A DNA stretch of 64,000 nucleotides from MGIIa-L3 sp038150305. Lineage in GTDB: Archaea > Thermoplasmatota > Poseidoniia > Poseidoniales > Poseidoniaceae. Position 1 is the first letter of the stretch. Every line of letters begins with the position of its first letter. Below the pieces are notes generated by a model. That model was not told the origin of the DNA. It worked only from the letters and a program-made list of their open reading frames with translations, and searched no databases. Below, piece after piece: positions 34,642 to 43,747 of this stretch. A program made the translations under genes and the position numbers. The DNA is taken from contig JAYOTG010000001.1 in NCBI GenBank assembly GCA_038150305.1, forward strand, positions 108,279 through 172,278. Direction: 5' to 3'.

Positions 34642-36576
34642 ATGGCCATGAACCTGCAGACGACAAAGCCTCTGCTCCTTGCCCTGATGCTGATCGCCTC
34701 AAGCCTTGCCGGATGCCTCGGCAACGCCGACGAAGATGACGGGCTTGGCACCGTCATGGTCTCCACGTATCACGTCCAGCAACTCGCTGAAGCCGTTGGT
34801 GGTGACCTTGTTGACGTGCAACTCCTCAGTCCGTCCAACATCCCCGTCCACGACTACGAGCCCACCCCGGCCGACGTGGTGACGCTCAGTTCGGCAGACC
34901 TCTTCCTCTACCACGGACTCGGTCTGGAAAACTGGGTTGACGCCACGCTTGACTCGATGGGCTTCTCTGCCCCGAAGGCCGTGTCCACCCATGCCATGCC
35001 AGACGGCGACATCGCTTTGGAATTCGAGGCGATCCTCATCGCCGACCTGTGCGAGCACCTCAACGAAGGCCCCTACGAAGCGACGAACCTCACCGCCGAG
35101 GAAGAAGAGCACGAGGAGCACGAAGAAGACCACCACGTGGTCGTGATCCATTACCCCGACAACACGTCCGTCACCCTCGAACACGAGGGCGCGAACGAGA
35201 ACTGGTCGGGTTGGAACCTGACCTACCGCACCCTTGGCGACAACAACATCACCCTGAACGCGACGCTTGACCCAACCTTTGGACACATGGTCACCAGCAT
35301 TGGCGGTGTCGAAGCCGACGCCTCGTGGTACTGGTCCCTCCACCTGTGGAACGAGACCGGGAACCACTGGGAGGTCAGCCAGGTCGGCATCGATGACGTG
35401 ATGCTGAACGAGACCGAACACATCGCTTGGGCGCCCTCCACCGTGAACCACACGATGATCGCTGAACCACATCACGACGAAGAAGAGCATGAAGAGCACG
35501 ACCACCACGAAGGTCACGACCATCACATGGCTGAGGAAAGCATCGACAGCCCGGAGGCTTGTCCTGCGGAGACGATGATTCACATCTACGGCCTGGAAGA
35601 AGGCGAGCACGTCCTCGAATTCGAAGCCACGGACATCGAAACCTTCGACCTTGTCGTGCTGAAGATGGGTGGCGCTCACGCCCACCATGACCATGGCGAG
35701 GACGACCATGATGACCACAGCGACGCCGACCACGGCGACGACGACCATGACGACCACGGCGACGAAGGCCCCGAAATCCATGCGGAGCACGTGGCCCACC
35801 GCCTCTCCTTCCCTGAGCACGATGAGCACGAATCAGACGACGACCATGGCAACGAGACTCACGTCGAGCACGGCATGATCACGCTGCACATCGAGGCCGG
35901 AGGCGACTACGGCTTCGCTCTGCCACACGACGTCACCATGCACCTGCTCAAGGGCGAAGGCCACGATGACCACGGTGACGACGACCACGACGAGCATGGT
36001 GACGACGACCACGACGAGCATGGCGACGACGACCACGATGACCATGGCGATGAAGAAGCGCGCTTCGACCCGCACAGCTGGCTCGACCCCCTTGCCTTCC
36101 ACGCCCAGGTCAAGGTGGTCCGTGACGCGATGATCGAAGCCTTCCCCGAGGGTGAAAACACCTTTACCGCCAACGCCGAAGCCTACATGGCTGAGCTTGT
36201 TGAATTGGACCAAGGATTCACCGCGCTTAGCGGGTGTGCCCTCGATGAGGTCGCGGCCAACCACAACGCGTACACCTACATGGCTGAACGCTACGACCTC
36301 GAATTTGTGACCGTGCACGGCCTTGACCCAGAAGGCGAGCCTTCTGCGGCCGACATCGAGAAGGTCATCGATAAGATCGAAGACAAGGGCATTGAGTACT
36401 TCTTCATCGAGGAATACACCGACGAGGACGCCGTCGCTTCAATCGTTGACGAGGCCAACGGCGTCACGGTGCTGACCCTGTACACCATGGAAATGGCGCC
36501 TAAGAGCAGCGAGGACAACTACCTCACGCTCATGCAAAAGAACCTGGACAACCTCAAGTCCGGGCTCGGGTGCTGA
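34642..36576 (+). CDS. znuA: Zinc-type ABC transporter substrate-binding lipoprotein with inserted domain and His/Asp-rich loops
   Basis: This is the cluster A-I metal-binding component that captures Zn or Mn outside the cell. The 644-residue protein has a lipobox (SSLAGC, lipid on Cys25), the first lobe starting VMVSTYHVQQLAEAVGGD with the His ligand region PSNIPVHDYEPTPADV, and the second lobe from FDPHSWLDPL. Between the lobes lie about 330 extra residues. These include a DUF4430-like segment around ASWYWSLHLWNETGNHWEV (about 210-260) and three His/Asp/Glu-rich stretches, one made of 24-base tandem repeats. ZnuA proteins usually have a single short His loop and about 310 residues in total. 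It is followed by ATPase and permease genes. ATG 34648 is an alternative start. Confidence 0.9.
   Translation: MAMNLQTTKPLLLALMLIASSLAGCLGNADEDDGLGTVMVSTYHVQQLAEAVGGDLVDVQLLSPSNIPVHDYEPTPADVVTLSSADLFLYHGLGLENWVDATLDSMGFSAPKAVSTHAMPDGDIALEFEAILIADLCEHLNEGPYEATNLTAEEEEHEEHEEDHHVVVIHYPDNTSVTLEHEGANENWSGWNLTYRTLGDNNITLNATLDPTFGHMVTSIGGVEADASWYWSLHLWNETGNHWEVSQVGIDDVMLNETEHIAWAPSTVNHTMIAEPHHDEEEHEEHDHHEGHDHHMAEESIDSPEACPAETMIHIYGLEEGEHVLEFEATDIETFDLVVLKMGGAHAHHDHGEDDHDDHSDADHGDDDHDDHGDEGPEIHAEHVAHRLSFPEHDEHESDDDHGNETHVEHGMITLHIEAGGDYGFALPHDVTMHLLKGEGHDDHGDDDHDEHGDDDHDEHGDDDHDDHGDEEARFDPHSWLDPLAFHAQVKVVRDAMIEAFPEGENTFTANAEAYMAELVELDQGFTALSGCALDEVAANHNAYTYMAERYDLEFVTVHGLDPEGEPSAADIEKVIDKIEDKGIEYFFIEEYTDEDAVASIVDEANGVTVLTLYTMEMAPKSSEDNYLTLMQKNLDNLKSGLGC
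35974..36045 (+). repeat. 24-base tandem repeat coding for the His/Asp-rich loop
   Basis: Three head-to-tail copies of a 24-base unit encode GDDDHDEH, GDDDHDEH and GDDDHDDH. The first two are identical; the third has a few changes. A looser, similar array is at about 35685-35765 in the same gene. Copy number may vary between strains. Confidence 0.85.
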
Positions 36577-36632
36577 TTCCTGCAAGCAGGGCCAAATACA
36601 CCCCCGGACGGTCGCGGTCTGAAGGTGGAGCC

Positions 36633-37499
36633 ATGAGCAAAGGCGAGCCAATCATCTCCGTAAAGGACCTGAAGGTCCAACGCGGAGGGGCCGTGGTCCT
36701 CGAAGGCGTCAATCTGGACATCCATGAGGGAGACTTTGTTGGTCTGTCAGGCCCAAACGGGAGCGGCAAGTCAACGCTGCTCATGACCATCATCGGTGAA
36801 TTGGAGCCTACGGCTGGCAGCGTCAAGGTGTACGGCGCTCCACCCGGGTCAAAGGCGTCCCAAGGCCGCCTCGCATGGGTGTCTCAAGCTGCTGCTCAAC
36901 TCCCAACGAACCTGCGGATTTCCGTGCGTGAATTGGTGGCCCTTGGTGCCCTGAAACCGACGGACGTAGACCCGCTCGGTAGGTCTCTTGTGTTGGAGAT
37001 GATCGATACTGTGTTTCTCGGGGCACTCAGTTTCTTCATCACCGGAGCGCTCAATCTTGTTGGAATCGGACGCCAGGAACAGCGAGAGCGCGTTGAGAAG
37101 GCCATCCAATTGGTCGGTCTGGAAGACGTGGCTGAACGTGACGTGAACCGCTTGTCCGGCGGCCAAAAGCAGCGCGCTGTCGTTGCCCGAGGCCTCGCCA
37201 CGGAGGCCGACGTGCTCATCCTCGACGAACCCTTGGCGGGCGTCGATCGTGCATCACGCGACGACTTCCTGAGGCTTCTCGATCGGCTGTGCAGGGAGGA
37301 AGGCAAGACCCTGCTGATGGTCACGCACGACCAAACGGCCATCCACCAATGCACCCATTGCGCCATTTGCATCGACGGCAACGTTCAGTTCGACGACGAT
37401 CACACGAGTGCCCCGGCCGTTCTGCAGGTCGAATCGTTGTCCATTGAGGCGACCTACCCCACCAGCTCATGGGACAAAGACGCCAAGGAGGGAGCATGA
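36633..37499 (+). CDS. znuC: Zinc-type ABC transporter ATP-binding protein
   Basis: The 288-residue ATPase powers the importer. It has Walker A GPNGSGKST (about 40-48), Q-loop WVSQ, signature LSGGQKQRAVVARGLA (about 173-188), Walker B VLILDEPLAGVD and the switch His in MVTHD. Between Q-loop and signature is an unusual insertion (about 108-146) with a hydrophobic core (LVLEMIDTVFLGALSFFITG). This region of the helical domain normally touches the permease and is far shorter. ATG 36633 is used; the upstream open frame from 36570 adds 21 poor residues. The gene starts 56 bases after the binding-protein gene and its stop overlaps the permease start (ATGA). Confidence 0.92.
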   Translation: MSKGEPIISVKDLKVQRGGAVVLEGVNLDIHEGDFVGLSGPNGSGKSTLLMTIIGELEPTAGSVKVYGAPPGSKASQGRLAWVSQAAAQLPTNLRISVRELVALGALKPTDVDPLGRSLVLEMIDTVFLGALSFFITGALNLVGIGRQEQRERVEKAIQLVGLEDVAERDVNRLSGGQKQRAVVARGLATEADVLILDEPLAGVDRASRDDFLRLLDRLCREEGKTLLMVTHDQTAIHQCTHCAICIDGNVQFDDDHTSAPAVLQVESLSIEATYPTSSWDKDAKEGA

Positions 37500-38446
37500 T
37501 GGGACTTGGGACCGGTCTTCACCATCTGTTGAACCATCCGAGGTTTCCCGTGTTGGAAACGCTTGGCGTGTTGATGCCCGGAGAGGTCTTCCCTGCCTTT
37601 TTTGAGATGGAAATGCTCCAACGCGCGCTCATTGCTTCGGTGCTTGTGACCGTCGTCGCAGGCCTGTTCGGCAGTTACCTCATGCTGCGCAACCTTTCGC
37701 TCATCGGCGACGGCTTGGCTCACGTCTCGTTCGGTGGCGTGGCTGTGGGGGTGACCCTCGGCTCTGTGGCTCCGTTGTGGTACGCCTTGTTGTTCAGCAG
37801 CGTGGCGTCCATCGTGATCTATGAATTGCAGAGCAGAGACATCGTCGCGGGAGACACCTCCATCGCCATCTTCCTGACCGGCATGCTGGCCTTTGGACTG
37901 GTGGTGCTCCGCCTGTTCGGACAAGGCATCACCACGGACATCGAGGGGTACTTGTTCGGGAGTCTCGTCCTGATTGACACCAACAGCCTCGACCTCATCG
38001 TGACCATCTGTGTGATTGCGCTCGCTGGGTTGGCCGTCTTCCACCGTGGCCTGCTGGCCATCACCGTCGACAGCGTGGCCGCACGTGTGCAAGGCCTCCC
38101 GGTCCATCTCATCGGCTTGTGGTTCAGCCTCACCGTTGCTTGGGTGGTGGTGAGCATGGTGCAGGTGATTGGGGCCCTTCTGGTGACGGCCTTGCTGGTC
38201 ACACCTGCGGCCACAGGACAATTGGTCGGCAAAAGCTTCCGTGGCTGCATGATGTGGACCCAAGCCTTCGGTTTGACCTCGACCTTGCTGGGCTTGTTTT
38301 TGTCTGCGGAACTCAACACCGGCAGCGGCTCGATGATCGCCTTGGTGGCCGCCATGCTCTTTGCCACCGTTGGCCTTCTGAAGTTGCTCTCCAGCCAACT
38401 CCCAGCCTTTGAAGCATCACCCGAGTCGGAAGAGGCTCAGGGGTGA
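37496..38446 (+). CDS. znuB: Zinc-type ABC transporter permease
   Basis: The 316-residue protein belongs to the ABC-3 permease family and has about eight membrane segments. Family features are LIASVLVTVVAGLFGSYLMLRNLSLIGDGLAHVSFGGVAVG near the N-terminus (seen as ALIASVLVTVVAGLFGSYL followed by LIGDGLAHVS), and SMVQVIGALLVTALLVTPAATG in the later coupling region. It forms the membrane channel for the adjacent ATPase and binding protein. ATG 37496 overlaps the ATPase stop (ATGA arrangement), giving coupled translation; ATG 37499 directly follows and is equally possible. No regulator gene is adjacent. Confidence 0.93.
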   Translation: MMGLGTGLHHLLNHPRFPVLETLGVLMPGEVFPAFFEMEMLQRALIASVLVTVVAGLFGSYLMLRNLSLIGDGLAHVSFGGVAVGVTLGSVAPLWYALLFSSVASIVIYELQSRDIVAGDTSIAIFLTGMLAFGLVVLRLFGQGITTDIEGYLFGSLVLIDTNSLDLIVTICVIALAGLAVFHRGLLAITVDSVAARVQGLPVHLIGLWFSLTVAWVVVSMVQVIGALLVTALLVTPAATGQLVGKSFRGCMMWTQAFGLTSTLLGLFLSAELNTGSGSMIALVAAMLFATVGLLKLLSSQLPAFEASPESEEAQG

Positions 38447-38512
38447 AGTGAACCACCTCACCGCGCCTGATAGAAAACGTCGCTTGAAAAGCGCAAACCT
38501 TCGCGTCGGTGT

Positions 38513-41281
38513 ATGTTTGCGCTGTTGCGACGTTTGACCGAAGTGTCCACCCATCGGCCCAAAGCCACCCTCGCCTGCGTGTTCGTGGTCATCATGGCCC
38601 TGTCGTCGGGTGCGCAGCACCTCGTGTTTGACAACAGCGAGGACGGATTCTTTCCCGACGATCCAAGCGTCGACCTGCTCTACGAAATTGAGGACGAATA
38701 CCGTGCAACCGTTGATTTCGTCCGCTTGATTGAGACCATCGAATCTGGGGACCTGGAGGACGATGCCACCTGGGAACGTTTGGCGCGTCACGAAGCTGCT
38801 CTGCTTGCGCAGCCGGACCTTGCCCCGAACCACGTGCCCTTGTTTGGGACACAAGCCAACAGCGGGCCGGCAGGACACGCCATGCAGTGGATGGCCCTGC
38901 AGGACGAAGCCATCGCTGAGGCGTGGTTGACCAACCTTTCCGCTGCCGTCCTTGCGGTGGAGACCAGCGACGACGCGAACCTCTCTGCCGCCCTTGGCGG
39001 CCTGATGACGGCGGCGGCGGACGTACCGAGCGTCGAAGCCGTGACGGCGGACCGGCTTCTCAACTGGAGTTCGGCTGACGCCGCTGCGTGGCTGACTCGC
39101 ATGGATTCGGGCGCCAACCTGACCGACGAGATTAACGGGCTGATGGGACGTGTGGCGGCTCTTCCCGGCCTCCATCCAACACGTGCAGCAGAGGTTGGCC
39201 CGGCCGTGGGCATGACCAGCGGCGCGCTTGGCCCCGTGCTTGGCCTCCAGAGCGTCGATTTCCGTGACCTCATCCTGTCTTGCCTGCCCAGCGAGGACCG
39301 CGCATCCCCGTGGGAGAGCGATGGTCCTGTGCTCATCACGTTGGTCATCGACGGCGAGCCTGCCGCATGGGACGTTGACACCTCAGATGAGGTGAACGCG
39401 ATCATCATGGAGCATGTTGTTGCGCTTGAGGACGAGCTCCTCAAGCAAGACGGCGAGGTCGTGCGGACCTTCACCTTCGCTCAGTTCACCGAAGGGGCCA
39501 ACGCCAGCCTCGGTGCAGAGATTGGCATCCTGACCTCCTCGGCCTTCGTCTTGCTCTGCATCATCCTCTGGTTCAACTTCCGAAGCGTGCGCGATACGGC
39601 CTACGTGATGGTCCTGGCCGTGCTGGCCATTGGTGCCACCTACGGCTTGTCCGGCTGGCTGCAGTTTGCGGGCATTGAGATGACCTTCAACGCGGCCATG
39701 AACTCCATTCCGGTCCTGTTGTTGGCCATCGGTGTGGATTATGGGTTGCACGTCGTGGCCCGCATTCGGGAAGAATACCGGGACGGTGCTCCCCCGGACG
39801 CGGAAACGGTGCGCGATCTTGACCTCGAGTTGCGACGGCGTGCCGTGCGACACGGCGCCATCATGACCTCGGTGGCCCTGGCCATCGCGATCTTCACCGA
39901 CGTCATCGGCTTCCTTTCGTTCCGGCTCTCTTCCCTCGTGTTCTTGCAGGTCTTCGGAACCGTCATCGCCATCGGCTTGCTGATGATCTACCTGCTGAGC
40001 ATCTCGGCCCTTCCGGCCCTGATGTTGACCCTGCCGCCCAAGCGCATGGCGCTCGAAAAGGCGGTCAAGACCGAGCCTGGCCGCTGGTCAAAGGCGTTGG
40101 CTCGCTTGTCCGACGACCCGCTCAAAGTGGCGGGCATCGCGGTGCTGCTGCTCTTGCCCATGGGCATCGGCTTCATGCAACTCGAAGTCGCTTTCGACGA
40201 ACGGGAACAACTCAACCCTGAAGTCCCGGTCGTCTCCGATTTCATCCTGCTTTCGGACGAATTTGCACAGAGCCCAGCGCCGATCTACGTCGTGGTTGAA
40301 GGCACCGTGTTCAGCGATGAAGGCAGGGTTGCGTGGAACGCGGCCCTCGCCGTGGTGGAAGCCACGGACGGCACGTCCTCCATCTCGGGCCTCTGGTCCA
40401 CCTTGGACGCACAGCGTGCCCAAGATCCGGATCTCGACGGATTGCTCAACGACGTGGACGCTGGGGCTGACGGTGCATGGGAGGCCCTGTCCACCTGGGC
40501 CCTGAACAATCAGACCGGCCGAGAGGTTACCGCGGCCACCCTCGCGGCCGATGGGCTGCAGACGGTGATTTCTTTCCAAGCGGAAACCGCCGCGTGGGAC
40601 GAAGTCGTGGCGTTCGCCGAGAACACCGCGGAAGCCTTGGACGACGCCGAGGAAGGCCTGCAAGGCGCGCAGGAACTGGCGCTGGCCGGCCGAAGCCTCG
40701 TCAACGCGCAAACCACCGCCGACGTGGCCTCCGCCTCCATCCTCTCGACGGGCATCGTCGCTGGCGTCATCCTCGTCATGCTCGTCGGCATCCACACCAC
40801 TCGCCAGCGGAACTTCGTTCGCGGCCTCTCGCGCGGCGTGGTCTCCTGGGTCCCGCTGATGATGGTCGTCGCCTGGGTGTACGGCATCATGGGTTTCACG
40901 GGTTACGACATCAACCCGCAAACGGTCACCATTGGGGCCCTCGCCCTTGGTCTGGGCGTGGATTACGCGGTGCACATTTCCATCCGCATGGAGGAGGAAG
41001 CCGAACACGACCCCTTCGCCACCGAACAGATGTGGGTGGAACGCTCCATCTCGACGACCGGTCGAGCGATGTTTGGTGCCGCCCTGACCACCGCCGGTGG
41101 ATTCAGCGTGCTCAACCTCTCGAGCCTCCTTCCGCTTCGTTTGTTCGGACAGGCCTTCGTGGTCGCCATCACCCTCGCCCTGCTCGCAAGCCTGGTCATC
41201 CTGCCCGCCTTCTACCGCCGCTTCCTGCACGTCGAAGCGGCGATGGCGAAGGCCAAGCTCGGCGCAGCCGAAGAGGCCTGA
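38513..41281 (+). CDS. RND-superfamily exporter (MMPL/HAE3-like)
   Basis: The 922-residue protein has the twofold RND layout: one membrane segment (about 18-36), a large outer domain, five clustered segments (about 335-510), a linker, a further segment near 540, a second outer domain, and five more segments to the end. The start DNSEDGFFPDDPSVDLL after the first segment is typical of the hydrophobe/amphiphile exporter-3 branch with MMPL proteins and patched-like sterol sensors. GVDYGLHVVARIREEYRDGA and GLGVDYAVHISIRMEEEAEHD are the twin proton-relay motifs with conserved Asp. In archaea this branch may move lipids or hopanoid-like molecules; the cargo is unknown. Confidence 0.88.
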   Translation: MFALLRRLTEVSTHRPKATLACVFVVIMALSSGAQHLVFDNSEDGFFPDDPSVDLLYEIEDEYRATVDFVRLIETIESGDLEDDATWERLARHEAALLAQPDLAPNHVPLFGTQANSGPAGHAMQWMALQDEAIAEAWLTNLSAAVLAVETSDDANLSAALGGLMTAAADVPSVEAVTADRLLNWSSADAAAWLTRMDSGANLTDEINGLMGRVAALPGLHPTRAAEVGPAVGMTSGALGPVLGLQSVDFRDLILSCLPSEDRASPWESDGPVLITLVIDGEPAAWDVDTSDEVNAIIMEHVVALEDELLKQDGEVVRTFTFAQFTEGANASLGAEIGILTSSAFVLLCIILWFNFRSVRDTAYVMVLAVLAIGATYGLSGWLQFAGIEMTFNAAMNSIPVLLLAIGVDYGLHVVARIREEYRDGAPPDAETVRDLDLELRRRAVRHGAIMTSVALAIAIFTDVIGFLSFRLSSLVFLQVFGTVIAIGLLMIYLLSISALPALMLTLPPKRMALEKAVKTEPGRWSKALARLSDDPLKVAGIAVLLLLPMGIGFMQLEVAFDEREQLNPEVPVVSDFILLSDEFAQSPAPIYVVVEGTVFSDEGRVAWNAALAVVEATDGTSSISGLWSTLDAQRAQDPDLDGLLNDVDAGADGAWEALSTWALNNQTGREVTAATLAADGLQTVISFQAETAAWDEVVAFAENTAEALDDAEEGLQGAQELALAGRSLVNAQTTADVASASILSTGIVAGVILVMLVGIHTTRQRNFVRGLSRGVVSWVPLMMVVAWVYGIMGFTGYDINPQTVTIGALALGLGVDYAVHISIRMEEEAEHDPFATEQMWVERSISTTGRAMFGAALTTAGGFSVLNLSSLLPLRLFGQAFVVAITLALLASLVILPAFYRRFLHVEAAMAKAKLGAAEEA

Positions 41282-41324
41282 GCCCTGAACACCGGTTCAA
41301 AGCCACCGAGATGAGGGAAACAGT

Positions 41325-41948
41325 ATGCGCGCGCTCCTGCTTGTTGTGCTGTTGCTGACCACCTCCCTTGCAGGATGCGTGGCGCCAGAACCCATGCTTG
41401 GCGAACCGATGGAACCCACGACGCCCAGCGATGAGACCCCTGAACGGATGACCATCGTGGCCCCTACTGCAGGACGCAGCGTGGACGAAAGCGCCGTCCT
41501 CGACGTCGTGGCCAGCGCAGACGGAAACGCCACGCTGCTCGTCTGGGTCGCGGCCGGATGCAGCGGCTGCCACGATTGGACGGAAATGATCGCGACCGCT
41601 CGTGAGGAGGGCAACTACACCGATTTGCGCGTCGTCAGCGTCCACCGCTATCCTTCGTTCGAAGACGCTGACGAGGTCATCGACCGTTACGGTACGGCCA
41701 ACACCAGCACCGAGGCCACCTGGCCTTTGTTGCTGCCCAGCGACGGCGATACCGTGATCAACGCCGATACCGGCGAAGCGACCGCTGTTGATCTTGTGGA
41801 CGCGTTCCAAGGCCCCGTCACGCCAACGCTGCAGGTGCTGGACGGTGAAGGCCACCTCGTGTGGACCTCCAAGACCTACTGGTCGAACACCTCCGTGCTT
41901 GACGAAGCCGCCACCCTCATGCGCTCCCTCAACGAGGCGTCAGCATGA
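41325..41948 (+). CDS. Thioredoxin-like lipoprotein
   Basis: The 207-residue protein has a signal with lipobox (LLTTSLAGC), a linker of about 40 residues and a thioredoxin-like domain. That domain has the redox pair in ATLLVWVAAGCSGCHDWTEM (Cys-Ser-Gly-Cys), and later TPTLQVLDGEGHLVW includes the cis-Pro typical of the fold. It probably acts outside the membrane in thiol exchange or cytochrome/cofactor maturation. The gene ends in an ATGA overlap with the next gene, so the two proteins are likely produced together. Confidence 0.8.
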   Translation: MRALLLVVLLLTTSLAGCVAPEPMLGEPMEPTTPSDETPERMTIVAPTAGRSVDESAVLDVVASADGNATLLVWVAAGCSGCHDWTEMIATAREEGNYTDLRVVSVHRYPSFEDADEVIDRYGTANTSTEATWPLLLPSDGDTVINADTGEATAVDLVDAFQGPVTPTLQVLDGEGHLVWTSKTYWSNTSVLDEAATLMRSLNEASA

Positions 41949-42436
41949 CCCCGCTCGCCGAGGCGATGTTCTGGCTGGCCAACGCGCTGATCGTTCCCGT
42001 GTGGGGCATGATGTGGTTCCTCCCGGATCATGACCTCACCAAGCGCTACATCGGGGACCTGAAGCTGACCTTCTTGCCGCTGCTCGTGCCCTACCTTGTG
42101 CTTGCGCTGCCGGTTTTGCCCGACCTGCTCATGACCCTCGGCACCCAAATGCCAACCCCTGCGGTCGTGGTGGAGTTGTTCGAAGACCCGGACATGGTGG
42201 TGCTCGCGTGGATCCACATCCTCGCGCTGGACACGCTTGCCGGGCGCCACATTTGGCGCCGCATGCTGGTGGCGGGTCGGCCAAGGGCCGTGTCCTTTCC
42301 CGTGTTGCTCTTCTGCCTCCTGCTCGGTCCGCTCGGCTTTGCGGCAGGCATGGCCCTGACGTGGAACGTGGAAGGTTCGGACCTGGCGCTCGCGGGTGAA
42401 ACCGCTCAGAAGGCGCAAGATTCGAGCACGTCCTGA
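41945..42436 (+). CDS. ABA4-like (DUF4281) membrane protein
   Basis: The 163-residue protein has four membrane segments. Its conserved centre (VVELFEDPDMVVLAWIHILALDTLAGRHIWR, visible as LAWIHILALDTLAGRHIWRR) and FCLLLGPLGFAAGM agree with the ABA4-like family (DUF4281), named after a plastid protein needed for neoxanthin formation in plants. In microbes the role is unknown; a link with carotenoid or retinal-type isoprenoids is possible but not shown here. Translation is coupled to the thioredoxin-like lipoprotein gene by overlap. The last 31 bases overlap the end of convergent serS. Confidence 0.78.
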   Translation: MTPLAEAMFWLANALIVPVWGMMWFLPDHDLTKRYIGDLKLTFLPLLVPYLVLALPVLPDLLMTLGTQMPTPAVVVELFEDPDMVVLAWIHILALDTLAGRHIWRRMLVAGRPRAVSFPVLLFCLLLGPLGFAAGMALTWNVEGSDLALAGETAQKAQDSSTS

Positions 42437-43695
42437 CCGCCCATGTAGGGCTGCAGCACGTCGGGCACCCGCACGCGCCCGTCTTCGAGTTGGTTCTGCT
42501 CCATGATGGCGACCAGCGCGCGGCTGGTGGCCACGGCCGTGGAATTCAATGTGTGGGCGATGGGCTGGTTGGCGTGGCCGGGCACGCCGGTGCGGATCTG
42601 CAGGCGGTTGGCCTGATAGTCCGTGCAGTTGGAGCAGGACACGACCTCCTTGTACGCCTTGGCACCAGGCAACCACGCTTCGAGGTCGTACTTGCGGCTG
42701 GCCACGGTGCCCATGTCTCCGGTGCAGATGTTGACCACTTCGTAGTGGAGCCCGAGGGCATCCCACAGGTCGATGCAGTTCTGAAGCAGTTCCTCGTGAA
42801 GGTCCCACGAGCCCTCGGCATCGCTGATCACAATCTGCTCCACCTTGCGGAATTGGTGCACGCGCCAGATGCCGCGGTCGGACTGGCCATGGGCCCCAAC
42901 CTCCCGACGGAAACAGTCGGACACGCCGACGAGACGCAACGGAAGGTGCTCTTCCGGCACGGTCTCGCCCATGTACATCGCCGTGAGCGGATGCTCGCTT
43001 GTGGCCGTCATGTAGTAGCCGTCGGGCTCGATGCCGTACATCACGGTCTCAAAGTCACCAAGATCGGTCACGCCCTCGTAGGCGGTCCTGTTCATCATCA
43101 CCGGAGGCTGCACGAAGGTGTAACCGCGCTCGCGGAGGAAATCGACCGCGTAGGCGGAGAGCGCCATTTCCATGCGCGCAAGGTCGCCCTTGAGGTAGTA
43201 GAAGCGGCTCCCGGTGACCTTGGCCGCACGCTCGAGGTCGACCCAGCGGTTCATTTCGATGAGGTCGTTGTGCGTGCGTGGCTCGAAGGCAAAGGTCGGC
43301 TTCTCGCCATGGACCGAGTGCACGGTGTTGCCCGATTCATCGGCGCCGCTCGGCACCGCGTCATGAAGCAGGTTCGGGATGCTCATGCGCACCGCGTCGC
43401 GGGCAGCCAAGGCCTCGTCGACCTCCTTTTCCATCGAGGTGATGCGCTCGCCAATGGAGGCCACCTCGGCGAGCACGCGCTGCATTTCCTCTTGATCGCC
43501 AGCCTTCTTGGCCGCCCCAATCGCACGGGCGGCTTGGTTGCGCTCAGCCCGCAGCACATCGGTGGCCTTGAGCAAGTCGCGCCATGCGCCGTCAAGCCGA
43601 ATGACCTCGTCAATGGCGTCGTGCGGAAGGCCGCGCCGATCGTGGTCCGCACGGATGCGCTCCGGTGCGTCGCGGAAGAGCGCGATGTCCAGCAT
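42406..43695 (-). CDS. serS: Seryl-tRNA synthetase
   Basis: The enzyme charges tRNA-Ser. The 429-residue product is the common (not methanogen-type) SerRS: an N-terminal coiled-coil arm of about 110 residues that grips the long variable arm of tRNA-Ser, then the class II core. The core has motif 2 in CFRREVGAHGQSDRGIWRVHQF, seen as DCFRREVGAHGQSDRGIWR, and motif 3 in HTLNSTAVATSRALVAIMEQ. VTDLGDFE and MTATSEHPLTAMYMGE are also conserved. The ATG at 43695 matches family starts. Its 3' end overlaps the ABA4-like gene by 31 bases in convergent orientation. Confidence 0.95.
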   Translation of the reverse strand: MLDIALFRDAPERIRADHDRRGLPHDAIDEVIRLDGAWRDLLKATDVLRAERNQAARAIGAAKKAGDQEEMQRVLAEVASIGERITSMEKEVDEALAARDAVRMSIPNLLHDAVPSGADESGNTVHSVHGEKPTFAFEPRTHNDLIEMNRWVDLERAAKVTGSRFYYLKGDLARMEMALSAYAVDFLRERGYTFVQPPVMMNRTAYEGVTDLGDFETVMYGIEPDGYYMTATSEHPLTAMYMGETVPEEHLPLRLVGVSDCFRREVGAHGQSDRGIWRVHQFRKVEQIVISDAEGSWDLHEELLQNCIDLWDALGLHYEVVNICTGDMGTVASRKYDLEAWLPGAKAYKEVVSCSNCTDYQANRLQIRTGVPGHANQPIAHTLNSTAVATSRALVAIMEQNQLEDGRVRVPDVLQPYMGGQDVLESCAF

Positions 43696-43747
43696 GGTGG
43701 TGCCTCCAAGCCGACGAGCGAGGGACCGTCCTCATCAGGCTTCGCCA

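Noticed and set aside
35685..36050. Possible CRISPR-like or non-coding repeat array
   Set aside because: The repeats are in frame, have no spacers and encode the His/Asp loop of the zinc-binding lipoprotein.
40088..41230. 380-residue minus-strand frame opposite the RND exporter
   Set aside because: The exporter is well defined by membrane pattern and motifs on the plus strand.
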